From the NCBI GenBank assembly GCA_021768485.1, contig JAIZVZ010000033.1, positions 1 to 37,802 on the forward strand: a stretch of 37,802 nucleotides of DNA, written 5' to 3'. This DNA is from Oxalobacteraceae bacterium (GTDB lineage: Bacteria; Pseudomonadota; Gammaproteobacteria; Burkholderiales; Burkholderiaceae_D). The position numbers were made by a program, and so were the translations under genes. Of this stretch, positions 8,373 through 16,443 are shown piece by piece; the stretch's first letter is position 1, and every line of letters starts with the position of its first letter. The notes beneath the pieces were generated by a model, which was not told the DNA's origin, made no database searches, and saw only the letters and a program-made list of their open reading frames with translations.

Positions 8373-8906
8373 ATGCCACGCTATACGAAAACCGCCATGC
8401 TGCTGCACTGGCTGATCGCGCTGCTGATCGTCGCCGCCTTCGCGCTCGGTCTCGTCATGACCGACATTCCGGGCCTGACGCCGACCAAGCTGAAATATTT
8501 TTCATGGCATAAATGGCTGGGCTGTACAGTGCTGGCGCTGGCCGCCATCCGCCTGCTGTGGCGTCTGCTGCACCGGGCGCCGCCGTATCCGCCGCAATTG
8601 CCGCAGTGGCAAAAGAGTTCCTCGCACGCATTGCACGGCCTCCTGTATCTGCTGATGTTCGGCGTGCCGCTCAGCGGCTATTTCTACAGCCTGGCAGCCG
8701 GCATTCCCGTCGTCTATCTGGGCGTGCTGCCGCTGCCGGTCCTGATCGGCCCCGATCCGGTCCTCAAGCCGCTGCTCAAGACAGCCCACTACTGGCTCAA
8801 TATGGCACTGCTGGCCTGCGTCTGCCTGCACGTGGCGGCGGCCCTGAAACACTTGCTGATCGACCGCGACGGCATCTTCAGCCGCATGTTGCCGAGCACC
8901 GATTGA
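8373..8906 (+). CDS. cybB: Cytochrome b561 (CybB family)
   Basis: A 177-residue integral membrane di-heme cytochrome with four helices. The four expected axial histidines are present at H12 (LLHWLIA), H46 (SWHKWLG), H139 (TAHYW) and H153 (CLHVAAALKH), matching the spacing in E. coli CybB. Relatives pass electrons between the quinone pool and acceptors, and E. coli CybB has superoxide:ubiquinone oxidoreductase activity. It heads a cybB-yceI-yceI set, an arrangement seen also in E. coli yceJ-yceI. YceI proteins bind isoprenoid lipids, so a link with quinone handling in the envelope is plausible but inferred. A GGAG ribosome site precedes the ATG. Confidence 0.93.
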   Translation: MPRYTKTAMLLHWLIALLIVAAFALGLVMTDIPGLTPTKLKYFSWHKWLGCTVLALAAIRLLWRLLHRAPPYPPQLPQWQKSSSHALHGLLYLLMFGVPLSGYFYSLAAGIPVVYLGVLPLPVLIGPDPVLKPLLKTAHYWLNMALLACVCLHVAAALKHLLIDRDGIFSRMLPSTD

Positions 8907-8912
8907 GATTAA

Positions 8913-8953
8913 CGATAAACTTGGTTACTTTAAATTTTTAACCAAGCTTATCG
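8913..8953. other. Long AT-rich inverted repeat after cybB
   Basis: 15-bp arms (8913-8927 and 8939-8953, one mismatch) with an 11-nt AT-rich loop, seven bases after the cybB stop. There is no T-run after it. It may limit read-through from cybB into the yceI genes or stabilise the cybB 3' end. The following stretch to 9097 contains no gene and no promoter I can call. Confidence 0.65.
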
Positions 8954-9097
8954 ATTGCCGATCGCAATAACAATGCCGATGCCCGCCGTGTTGCCGGGTG
9001 CCGGATCGTAAGCAGTCCGTAGCGACACCGCATTCCAGGCATGCCACCGGGCGTGCTTCCACTTGTTTCATTCTTTTATTTATCAAGGATTATCACG

Positions 9098-9670
9098 ATG
9101 ACACTCAGCCTCCCCTCCCGCCTGGCGACGTTCGCGCTGGTTCTGGCCGGCGCCCTGTGCAGCGCCGTGCCGGCCCACGCCGCGCCGTTAAAAACCGAGC
9201 CCGCCAGCAGCACGGTCAGCGCCACCTTCAAGGAAATGGGCGTCACCGTCACCGCGCCCTTTAAGAAATATGCGGTGGCCATCGACTACGATGCCGCCAA
9301 AGTGCAGACGGCCAGCGCGCGCGTCGAAGTCGAGGTCGCCAGCCTCGACCTCGGCACGGCCGAGATGAACCAGGAAGTGGCCAAGAAAGAATGGTTTAAC
9401 GCCGCCCAGTTTCCAAAGGCGATTTTTGTTTCAAGCAGCATCAAACCGGGCGCCAACGGCACGCTGACCGTCACCGGCAAGCTGAGCATCAAGGGCAAGA
9501 CGCAAGAGATCAGTTTCCCCGTCACGGTCAAAAAGAACGGCGCCAAAACCGTCTTTGACGGCGCCTTGCCGATCAAGCGCCTGTTCTTCAATATCGGCGA
9601 AGGCGAATGGAAAGACACCGCCACGGTGGCCGACGAGGTCGCCATCAAGTTTCACGTGACGGCCCAATAA
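9098..9670 (+). CDS. yceI: YceI-family periplasmic lipid-binding protein (first copy)
   Basis: A 190-residue secreted protein. A signal peptide runs to about residue 28 (hydrophobic core FALVLAGALCSAV, cleavage after AHA). The mature part is a lipocalin-like YceI beta-barrel: it begins with SSTVSATFKEMGVTVTAPFKKYAVAIDYD, then has MNQEVAKKEWFNAAQFPKAIFVS and a C-terminal LPIKRLFFNIGEGEWKDT. Homologues bind polyprenoid or quinone-like molecules. The ATG at 9098 was chosen because of its AAGGA ribosome site and signal peptide; the frame is open to 9041. It lies 191 bp after cybB and 79 bp before a second, divergent yceI copy. A short hairpin (9678-9693) lies between the two. Confidence 0.9.
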   Translation: MTLSLPSRLATFALVLAGALCSAVPAHAAPLKTEPASSTVSATFKEMGVTVTAPFKKYAVAIDYDAAKVQTASARVEVEVASLDLGTAEMNQEVAKKEWFNAAQFPKAIFVSSSIKPGANGTLTVTGKLSIKGKTQEISFPVTVKKNGAKTVFDGALPIKRLFFNIGEGEWKDTATVADEVAIKFHVTAQ

Positions 9671-9749
9671 TCGAAGAGCCTGCCGCAGCAGGCCGGTAGT
9701 TCAGTTTTCATTTCAATCAGCTATTTTATTCAACCCCGGAGAACGCCCC

Positions 9750-10316
9750 ATGAATGTCAAGCACCTCATCCTTGCCCTGCTCACCGCAGCCTCGTCCTCG
9801 GCTTTTGCCCAGACCTATAATATCGAACCGAACCATACCTACCCGAGCTTTGAAGCCGATCACATGGGCATCTCTGTGTTGCGCGGCAAGTTCACCAAGA
9901 CCTCGGGCACCATCGTGCTCGACCGCGCCGCCAAGACCGGCACCGTCGACATCGTCATCGACGCCAATTCGCTCGACTTCGGCCACGCCAAGCTCAACGA
10001 ACACGCCAAAACCAAGGACATGTTCAACGTCGCCCAATTTCCGACCATGACATACAAGAGCAAGTCGATCACCTTCAAGGGCGACACCCCGGTAGCCGTC
10101 AACGGCGAGCTGACCATGCTCGGCGTGACCAAACCGGTCACGCTGCACATCAACAAGTTCAAGTGCATCATGCATCCGATGTTCAAGAAGGAAGACTGCG
10201 GCGCCGACGCCTCGGCCGAATTCAAGCGCAGCGATTTCGGTCTAAACTATGGCTTGCCGATGTTCTCGCCTGACGTCAAGCTGGCGATCGAAGTCGAAAC
10301 CCTGCGGGCCGACTGA
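9750..10316 (+). CDS. yceI: YceI-family periplasmic lipid-binding protein (second copy)
   Basis: A 188-residue secreted protein with a short signal peptide (cleavage near SSAFA, residue 20) and a full YceI domain. Typical features are YNIEPNHTYPSFEADHMGISVLRGKF at the mature start, HAKLNEHAKTKDMFNVAQFPTMTYKS in the middle, and SDFGLNYGLPMFSPDVKLAIEVE at the end. This copy is close to E. coli YceI, while the upstream copy is more divergent. Two cysteines (in KCIMHPMFKKEDCG) could form a disulfide. A CGGAG ribosome site precedes the ATG. It is the last gene before a strong terminator, so cybB-yceI-yceI probably form one unit. Confidence 0.94.
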   Translation: MNVKHLILALLTAASSSAFAQTYNIEPNHTYPSFEADHMGISVLRGKFTKTSGTIVLDRAAKTGTVDIVIDANSLDFGHAKLNEHAKTKDMFNVAQFPTMTYKSKSITFKGDTPVAVNGELTMLGVTKPVTLHINKFKCIMHPMFKKEDCGADASAEFKRSDFGLNYGLPMFSPDVKLAIEVETLRAD

Positions 10317-10372
10317 AGCGCCGCCAGCTGTGAAGGCATGAGCGCATTTTCCGATGCGGCCGACACAGAGAC

Positions 10373-10399
10373 AAAGCCGGTGCCTGCACCGGCTTTTTT
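10373..10399 (+). terminator. Intrinsic terminator after the second yceI
   Basis: An 11-bp self-complementary stem (10373-10383 with 10386-10396) with a minimal loop and a run of T, 56 bp after the stop. It separates the yceI unit from pirin. Confidence 0.9.
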
Positions 10400-10426
10400 A
10401 TCGTCCATTTTTTGAAAGGAAAAACC

Positions 10427-11296
10427 ATGCTCGACCTCGTCATCGATGCCCGCGCCGGCGACCTCGGCCACGGTCTGCTGGTGCGCCGCGTGCTGCCCTT
10501 TGCCCGCCACCGCATGGTCGGCCCCTTCATCTTTCTCGACCACGCAGGCCCGCTGGTGCTGGCGCGCGAAACCGCCCGCCAGGCCGACGTCCGGCCGCAT
10601 CCGCATATCGGCCTGGCCACGGTCAGCTATCTGCTCAGCGGTTCGGTCATGCACCGCGACAGCCTCGGCGCCGAACAATTGATCCGCCCCGGCGAAGTCA
10701 ACTGGATGACGGCCGGCCGCGGCATCGTGCATTCGGAACGCTTTGAAGACGATGCCGCGTTTGCGCCGCCGGGCCTGGAATTATTGCAGTCATGGGTGGC
10801 GCTGCCGCAGGAATATGAAGAATGCGCGCCAGCCTTCGACCACTATCCGAGTAGCGCTTTACCGCAGGCCGAAGAGGGCCGGCGCTGGCTGCGCGTGGTG
10901 GCCGGCAGCGCCTTCGGCCTGCACAGCCCGGTGCGCACGCTGTCGCCGCTGTTTTATGTGCATGCGCAATTGCAGGCCGGCGCCACGCTCGGCTTGCCGC
11001 CGCAATACAGCGAGCGCGCCGCCTACATCGCGCGCGGCCGCATCGAATACGCCGGCACGCAATATACGCCGGGCCAGATGCTGGTATTCGCCAAGGGCAG
11101 CGACCCCAGCCTGACGGCGCTGGAAGGCTCGATCGTGATCCTGCTCGGCGGCGAAGCCGTCGGCGAGCGCCACATCTGGTGGAATTTCGTCTCCTCGAGC
11201 AAAGCCCGCATCGACCAGGCCAAAGCCGACTGGCAAGCTGGCCGCATGGCGCTGCCGCCGCACGACAACAAGGAATTCATTCCGCTGCCGCAATAA
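10427..11296 (+). CDS. Pirin family protein
   Basis: A 289-residue bicupin. The N-terminal cupin carries the pirin metal-binding set H58 and H60 (RPHPHIGLATV), H102 and E104 (GIVHSE), which in characterised pirins binds iron and in some supports quercetin dioxygenase activity. The C-terminal cupin lacks obvious metal ligands, as is usual. Cytosolic. The ATG at 10427 has an AAGGA ribosome site 7 bases upstream. It follows the yceI terminator by about 30 bp, so the promoter must lie within or next to the terminator or be read through. Substrate unknown. Confidence 0.93.
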   Translation: MLDLVIDARAGDLGHGLLVRRVLPFARHRMVGPFIFLDHAGPLVLARETARQADVRPHPHIGLATVSYLLSGSVMHRDSLGAEQLIRPGEVNWMTAGRGIVHSERFEDDAAFAPPGLELLQSWVALPQEYEECAPAFDHYPSSALPQAEEGRRWLRVVAGSAFGLHSPVRTLSPLFYVHAQLQAGATLGLPPQYSERAAYIARGRIEYAGTQYTPGQMLVFAKGSDPSLTALEGSIVILLGGEAVGERHIWWNFVSSSKARIDQAKADWQAGRMALPPHDNKEFIPLPQ

Positions 11297-11330
11297 AAAA
11301 AGCGGCGGCGCTACCGGCAGCGCCGCCGCT
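11294..11330. terminator. Terminator between pirin and emrA
   Basis: A perfect 12-bp GC-rich stem (11301-11312 with 11319-11330) with a 6-nt loop. The A-run 11294-11300 gives a U-run on the minus strand, so it is a good intrinsic terminator for the efflux operon. On the plus strand only two T follow, so pirin would be stopped less efficiently. Confidence 0.85.
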
Positions 11331-11385
11331 TTCGCGCGATAACTCTTCCGCGCTTCTACTGTCTCACACGCTCATGACTGACATC

Positions 11386-12537
11386 TCACTTTGCCAGATT
11401 GCGGGCCACGATGGCATCGGCTTTCGCTTCGGCCGCCTGCATCGGCTGGCTCAGCGTTTTGGTGGCATAACGCACCGGCGCCGGCACCGCCGCCCCGAGC
11501 GCGGCGCCATTTTTCTCGCTGACATCAACCTTGACGATGGTCGACAGGCCGACCCGCAATGGATGGCTCAGCAATTCCTTGGGATCGAGCGCAATCCGCA
11601 CCGGCAAGCGCTGCACGACCTTGATCCAGTTGCCGGTCGCGTTTTGCGCCGGCAGCAGCGAGAAAGCGCTGCCGGTGCCGGCCGACAAGCCGAGCACCTT
11701 GCCGTGAAATTCGATTTTGTCGCCATACATGTCGGCCGTGATGACGGCGCTCTGGCCGACGCGGATATCGCGCAATTCCGACTCCTTGAAGTTGGCATCG
11801 ACCCAGACCTGATCGAGCGGCACGATGGACAGCAAGGCCGTGCCCGGGGTGACGCGGCTGCCCACCTGCACATTGCGCTTGGCGACATAGCCGGAGACCG
11901 GCGCCAGCAGCGCATTGCGGCGCACGGCCAGCCATGCCTGCACATAGTCGGCGCGGGCTGCCATCACCAGCGGATGACTGGCCAGATTAACCCCCAGCAA
12001 ACCGGCGCGGGCCGCATCGGCCTGTTTGACCGCCACCTCGAGCGCGGCACGCGCATTGTCGACCGCCTGCCGCGCATGCTCGATTTCTTCGCCGGAGACC
12101 GTATGATCGGACGCCAGCGGCTGGCGCCGCGCCAGATCGTCCTGCGCCGTCTTCAGGGCCAGCTTGCGCTGCACGATGGCGGCCTCGTACTGTTCGACCC
12201 CGGCATAGCGTTCGCGTTGCTGGCGCACGGTAGAACCGAGGCGCGCTTCGGCCTGCGCCAGCGCCAGATCGGCATCGACGGGGTCGAGCTTGACCACTTC
12301 GCTGCCGGCAGTGACCTGCTGGGTTTCGTCGGCGCGGATTTCCTGCACATTGCCGGTCACTTGCGACGACAGCGTCACCAGATTGCCGCCGACATAAGCA
12401 TTGTCGGTTTCGGCCAGCTTCGACAGCACCAGCACGTAATAAACGCCATAGGCCAGGCCGGCGGCGACGAAGAGCGCGCTAATGCCCAGTAATACCAGGG
12501 TGCGCTTGCCGTTTGTTTCAGATTGTTCAGTTGTCAT
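11386..12537 (-). CDS. emrA: EmrA-like periplasmic adaptor (membrane fusion protein)
   Basis: A 383-residue HlyD/EmrA-family adaptor. One N-terminal membrane anchor (about 13-38) is followed by TDNAYVGGNLVTLSSQVTGNVQEI, the usual start of the barrel-sandwich domain. A long alpha-helical hairpin spans about 90-200, and APVSGYVAKRNVQVGSRVTPG, the second lipoyl half, lies at about 214-234. The beta-barrel domain follows (VWVDANFKESELRDI). It links the inner-membrane pump EmrB to the outer-membrane channel encoded upstream. It is the last gene of the marR-emrB-OMF-emrA operon, 81 bp after the OMF stop. The ribosome site is weak, so translation may be tuned separately. Confidence 0.93.
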   Translation of the reverse strand: MTTEQSETNGKRTLVLLGISALFVAAGLAYGVYYVLVLSKLAETDNAYVGGNLVTLSSQVTGNVQEIRADETQQVTAGSEVVKLDPVDADLALAQAEARLGSTVRQQRERYAGVEQYEAAIVQRKLALKTAQDDLARRQPLASDHTVSGEEIEHARQAVDNARAALEVAVKQADAARAGLLGVNLASHPLVMAARADYVQAWLAVRRNALLAPVSGYVAKRNVQVGSRVTPGTALLSIVPLDQVWVDANFKESELRDIRVGQSAVITADMYGDKIEFHGKVLGLSAGTGSAFSLLPAQNATGNWIKVVQRLPVRIALDPKELLSHPLRVGLSTIVKVDVSEKNGAALGAAVPAPVRYATKTLSQPMQAAEAKADAIVARNLAK

Positions 12538-12550
12538 GATGATGGTCGGC

Positions 12551-12623
12551 TTATTTCTCGGTTATTTCTCAGTTATTGTTCAATTTTTTTTCGATTGATT
12601 GTTCAACTCAGTTTCAACTCAGT
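12551..12623. repeat. Two 11-bp tandem duplications in the OMF-emrA spacer
   Basis: TTATTTCTCGG/TTATTTCTCAG occupies 12551-12572 (10/11 identical), and TTCAACTCAGT twice occupies 12602-12623 (identical), the second overlapping the OMF stop codon. Both look like slippage products. They lengthen the AT-rich 81-bp spacer before emrA and may affect its expression. Confidence 0.7.
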
Positions 12624-14145
12624 TTTGCGGCAATGCGACCGCTCCGGCGCCTTGCGCATCGGCCCAGTAACCGCCGCCGAGCGCCGTGCTCAGGGCGACT
12701 TCGGCCAGCATCTGCGTGTTTTGCAATTGCAGGTCGATGTCTTGCTGGCGCAGCAAAGCCAGTTCAGCCGCCAGCACGCTGGCGCGGTCGCCCAGGCCGT
12801 GCGCCAGACGCGCCCTGGCCCGGCCCAGCATGGCCTGGCTGGCGCGATTGGCTGCGCCTTGCTGGCGGATCTGGTCCTCGATGCCTTGCAGCGCAATGCC
12901 GTCCTGGGCGACATCGCGCAGCGCATCGATGACCGCCTGGTTGTAGTCGGCCAGCATGGCATTGCGCTCGGCGCGCGCCAGGCCCAAGCCGGCCTGCAGG
13001 CGGCCGCTGTCGAACAGCGGCAGACTGAGCGTCGAGCCGACAAAAGGCGTGCGGCTGGCGCGCTTGAGCAGAGTGCCGAGCGAGACCGCATCGAGGCCGA
13101 AGGCGGCGCGCAGATTAATATCGGGATAAAACGCCGCTTCGCTCGCTTCGATGCGGCTCAGCGAAGCTTCGACACGCCAGCGCGCGGCCTGCAGATCGGC
13201 GCGCCGCGCCAGCAGATCGAGCCCCAGGCTGGCCGGCAATGCATGCTCGAGCGCGGCCGGCGCCTGCGGCCGCAGATCGGCGAGCGCTTCGGCGCCCTGA
13301 CCGAGCAGCGCGCGCAGGGTTTCGCGTTCGCGCCGGGTCGACGATTCCAGCAGTGCGTTCTGGCGCCGCAGATTGGCCAGGTCGAGCATGGCGGCGCTGT
13401 GCTCGTCGCCTGTCGCCAGACCTTGCGCGATGCGGCGCGCGCGGTCGGCCATCAGACTATCCTGGATCGCCGTCAGTCTTTTCAGATTTTCCAGGCGCGC
13501 CCAGCCGCTTTGCAGATTGAAATAGCTCTGTGTAATGGCCGCCGCCAGCGTCTGCTCGGTCTGCGCATATTCGGCGCTGCGGGCATTGACCTCGCCGACC
13601 GCCGCCGCGATCTGGGCTCGGTGCCGGCCCCACCAGTCGAGGTCGTAGTTACCGACCACTTGCAAGGAGGCGTCGTTGTAATAGCTGCCGCCGATCGGCG
13701 ACGGAAAAAAGCCGTTGCTCGAATAACGCTGGCGATTGAAGCCGGTATCGAGATCGACCGCGCCGCCCGCCTCGGCGCGGTCGGCGGCCCAGGTCGCGCG
13801 CGCCGTGGCCAGTCGTGCCTGCGCCGCCGCCAGCGTCGGCGCCTCGCGTAGCGCTTGCGCAATCAGGCGGTTCAGCTGCGGATCGCGGTAGGCCTGCCAC
13901 CACTGCGCCTGTGGCCAGCCGTCGCGCGCCAGGCGGATGTCGGGCGCCAGCTGCACGCGGGCCGCATCGATTTTCGCCGGCACTTCGTGTTCGAGCGGAA
14001 TGCGGGCGCAGCCGGCCAGCGCGGCCAGCAGCGCCGGGACCAGCAGCAGGGTCGATTTTCGGAAAGACGCAGGCGAACGCGGGAGCACATCGTTTTGTAC
14101 AATTTTTCGAATATTAGACACGGAATTCATCATTTTCATCATCAT
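12619..14145 (-). CDS. Outer membrane factor lipoprotein, NodT/OprM family
   Basis: A 508-residue TolC-like outer-membrane channel protein. A lipobox LAGC puts the acylated cysteine at C46 and is followed by the usual MPxxP-like region of the mature protein (HEVPAKID). Two OMF repeats contain the typical WWQAYRDPQLNRLIAQAL and ARLATARATWAADRAE stretches. It forms the exit duct of the EmrAB pump. The start ATG at 14145 overlaps the emrB stop by 4 bp (ATGA), implying translational coupling. However, it gives an unusually long 29-residue segment before the hydrophobic signal, so a later start (for example the GTG at 14088, without a clear ribosome site) is possible. Order emrB-OMF-emrA is less common than OMF-emrA-emrB. 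Confidence 0.92.
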   Translation of the reverse strand: MMMKMMNSVSNIRKIVQNDVLPRSPASFRKSTLLLVPALLAALAGCARIPLEHEVPAKIDAARVQLAPDIRLARDGWPQAQWWQAYRDPQLNRLIAQALREAPTLAAAQARLATARATWAADRAEAGGAVDLDTGFNRQRYSSNGFFPSPIGGSYYNDASLQVVGNYDLDWWGRHRAQIAAAVGEVNARSAEYAQTEQTLAAAITQSYFNLQSGWARLENLKRLTAIQDSLMADRARRIAQGLATGDEHSAAMLDLANLRRQNALLESSTRRERETLRALLGQGAEALADLRPQAPAALEHALPASLGLDLLARRADLQAARWRVEASLSRIEASEAAFYPDINLRAAFGLDAVSLGTLLKRASRTPFVGSTLSLPLFDSGRLQAGLGLARAERNAMLADYNQAVIDALRDVAQDGIALQGIEDQIRQQGAANRASQAMLGRARARLAHGLGDRASVLAAELALLRQQDIDLQLQNTQMLAEVALSTALGGGYWADAQGAGAVALPQN

Positions 14146-15728
14146 TCGAGGGCGGCGTGGTCGGCCGCAACAGGGGTACCGCGTTTCGGCGGCCTTACAA
14201 ACAGCAAGAGCGGGATGACTGCCAGCGTCAAAAACATCATCAGCCAGAAGTCATCGACAAAGGCGATCATCGAAGCCTGGCGCGTGACTTCATTGTTGAG
14301 CAGGCCAAGGCCGGCGCCGCTGGCCAGGTTGTAGGTGGCAGCCACGGTCGGGTCTTGCAGGGCCGGCGTGGTGGCGCTGATGGTGGCCACCAGCGACGCG
14401 TGGGAAATTTGCGTATTGCGCACCAACAGCGTCTGCACCAGCGCGATGCCGACGCTGCTGCCGATATTGCGGATCAGGCTGTAAATCGCGGTGCCCTCGG
14501 CCCGCATGGCCGGCGTCAGCGTGGCAAAGGTGGCCGCGCTCAAGGGCACGAAAACGAAACCGAGGCCGATGCCCTGGATCACGCCCGGCCAGACGATGTC
14601 GCTGGGCGCCAGCATCAGCGAGTAATGCGACATCTGCCACAGCGAAAATGCGGTGACGCCGAAGCCGAAGGTCAGCAGCAGGCGGAAATCGACCTTGCCG
14701 GTCAGGCGGCCGACGATCAGCATCGCAAACATGGTGCCAAGGCCGCTCGGCGCGGTGACCAGGCCGGCCGCCGCGGCCGTATAGCCCATCAGGTTTTGCA
14801 GCATGGTCGGCATCAGGGCGCGGGTGGCGAACAGGACCATGCCGACGATGAAGATAAACAGCAGGCCGCTGACGTAATTGGCGTTTTTCAGCAAGCGGTA
14901 ATCGAAAAACGATTTGCCGGCCGGACGCAGCGCGGTGTGCGCCACGAAGTAGACGAAGCTCATCGTCATGATGATTGCCTCGACCCAGGTTTCGGTCGAG
15001 CCGAACCAGTCGTTTTGCTCGCCGCGGTCGAGCAGCATCTGCAGCGCGCCGATCGCCAGGCCCAGCGTGGCAAAGCCGAACATGTCGAAGCTCATGCGGC
15101 GCTCGGGCGCGCTGTGGCGCAGATATTTCCAGATGCCGTAAAAGGCCAGCGCACCGAGCGGCACATTGATGAAGAACACCCAGCGCCAGTCGTAGCTGTC
15201 GGTCAGCCAGCCGCCCAGCGTCGGCCCGAGAATCGGACCTATCATCACCCCCATGCCCCAGACTGCCATGGCCGAGCCATGTTTTGCCGGCGGATTGATA
15301 TCGAGCAGCACCGCCTGCGACAGCGGCACCAGCGCGGCGCCGAACACGCCTTGCAGCAGGCGCGCAATGACGATTTGCGTCAGCGATTGCGACAGGCCGC
15401 ACAGCACCGAGGCCAGCGTGAAACCGGCAACCGAGACCAGAAAGATGGTTTTGCGGCCGAAACGGTCGCACAGCCAGCCGGTCAGCGGGGTGGCGATCGC
15501 CGCCGCCACGATAAACGAGGTCAGCACCCAGGTGATCTGGTCTTGCGAGGCCGACAGGCTGCCCTGCATATGCGGCAGCGCGACGTTGGCAATGGTGCCG
15601 TCGAGCGCCTGGATGATGGTGGCCAGCATGATCGAGATCGTGATCATGGGCCGATTGATCGGTAAACTGCCGGGCAAATTGCTGGCCCCCGCCCCGCCCG
15701 GGGCGTTGCTCGAAGTGGCGCCGCTCAT
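14142..15728 (-). CDS. emrB: EmrB-like MFS drug:H+ antiporter (DHA2 family)
   Basis: A 528-residue major facilitator protein with 14 predicted helices. The DHA2 motif ALDGTIANVALP is at 41-52 and MFS motif A, GWLCDRFGRK, is at 84-93. Motif C (GMGVMIGPILGPTLGG, about 156-171) marks it as an antiporter. It exports hydrophobic drugs or aromatic compounds, driven by protons, with EmrA and the OMF to cross both membranes. It starts inside the end of marR with a 4-bp ATGA overlap and ends in a 4-bp overlap with the OMF gene, so three genes are tightly coupled. Substrate unknown. Confidence 0.95.
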   Translation of the reverse strand: MSGATSSNAPGGAGASNLPGSLPINRPMITISIMLATIIQALDGTIANVALPHMQGSLSASQDQITWVLTSFIVAAAIATPLTGWLCDRFGRKTIFLVSVAGFTLASVLCGLSQSLTQIVIARLLQGVFGAALVPLSQAVLLDINPPAKHGSAMAVWGMGVMIGPILGPTLGGWLTDSYDWRWVFFINVPLGALAFYGIWKYLRHSAPERRMSFDMFGFATLGLAIGALQMLLDRGEQNDWFGSTETWVEAIIMTMSFVYFVAHTALRPAGKSFFDYRLLKNANYVSGLLFIFIVGMVLFATRALMPTMLQNLMGYTAAAAGLVTAPSGLGTMFAMLIVGRLTGKVDFRLLLTFGFGVTAFSLWQMSHYSLMLAPSDIVWPGVIQGIGLGFVFVPLSAATFATLTPAMRAEGTAIYSLIRNIGSSVGIALVQTLLVRNTQISHASLVATISATTPALQDPTVAATYNLASGAGLGLLNNEVTRQASMIAFVDDFWLMMFLTLAVIPLLLFVRPPKRGTPVAADHAALE

Positions 15729-16159
15729 GTCTGCGACTCGACAGTCACCAGCAGGCGTTCAAGCAATTCGGTGGCAATACGTAATTGTTCCTGGTCGATG
15801 TCGGCCAGCAGTTCGTGGCGAAACACTTCGCCTTGCGCCTTGACCTTGGCATACAGCTCGTGGCCGGCGGCAGTGAGCACGATCAGCTTGACGCGGCGGT
15901 CGAGCGCCGACGGCACGCGCTCGACCAGGCCGCTCTTGACCAGACGGTCGACCATCGCCACCACGGTCGGGCCTTCGACGCCGAGCTTGTGGGCCAGCCC
16001 GCATTGCGACAGCGGTTCGCGGTTCTTGGCGACGATGGCGATGGCCAGCCAGCCGGCCTGGCCGACGCCCGAATTCTTCAGGCGGCGGTCGATGGCCTGG
16101 CGCCACTCGCGCGCGGTGGTATGCAGGGCGAGCGAAAATCGTTCTTGCAGCGATTGCAT
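15725..16159 (-). CDS. MarR family regulator of the efflux operon
   Basis: A 144-residue winged-helix regulator. The DNA-binding part (about 33-100) includes LSQCGLAHKLGVEGPTVVAMVDRLVKSGLVER, then the wing with ALDRRVKLIVLTAAG, all typical of MarR proteins. It is the first gene of the efflux operon and overlaps emrB by 4 bp, so it is probably an autorepressor released when a pump substrate binds. The ATG at 16159 has a GGAG ribosome site. Three direct repeats immediately upstream (16174-16212) are the probable operator. Confidence 0.93.
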   Translation of the reverse strand: MQSLQERFSLALHTTAREWRQAIDRRLKNSGVGQAGWLAIAIVAKNREPLSQCGLAHKLGVEGPTVVAMVDRLVKSGLVERVPSALDRRVKLIVLTAAGHELYAKVKAQGEVFRHELLADIDQEQLRIATELLERLLVTVESQT

Positions 16160-16173
16160 TACTTAACTCCGAT

Positions 16174-16212
16174 ATCATTAGCTTGGATATGATTAGCATT
16201 AAAATCATTAGC
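16174..16212 (-). promoter_or_regulatory. Three 9-bp direct repeats at 15-bp period, putative MarR operator
   Basis: AT(C/G)ATTAGC occurs at 16174-16182, 16189-16197 and 16204-16212, so the starts are exactly 15 bp apart. The first two also make an ATCAT/ATGAT inverted pair. The array lies 15-53 bp upstream of the marR start, overlapping its leader and probable promoter. The remainder of the 16160-16443 gap holds no supported gene. Confidence 0.65.
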
Positions 16213-16443
16213 TATCGAATTAAATTATAGCAAAGTTATGCCAAGCGTGCTGAACAGCGCTGCCCGGCAAGCGCAGCCGGCGGCTAATAAGGCGTCTGAC
16301 GCGGGCAGCCGCGCCCGCCACGGCGTTCGCCACCGCTCGATTTCATTGCGACAGGGAAATTTTTCATTTCATGGCCGATACACGGCAGGATGGCTTTCGA
16401 CTTGCATCCTGCAGGCGCGCAGACTTCGGCGACGGGCGCCTAC

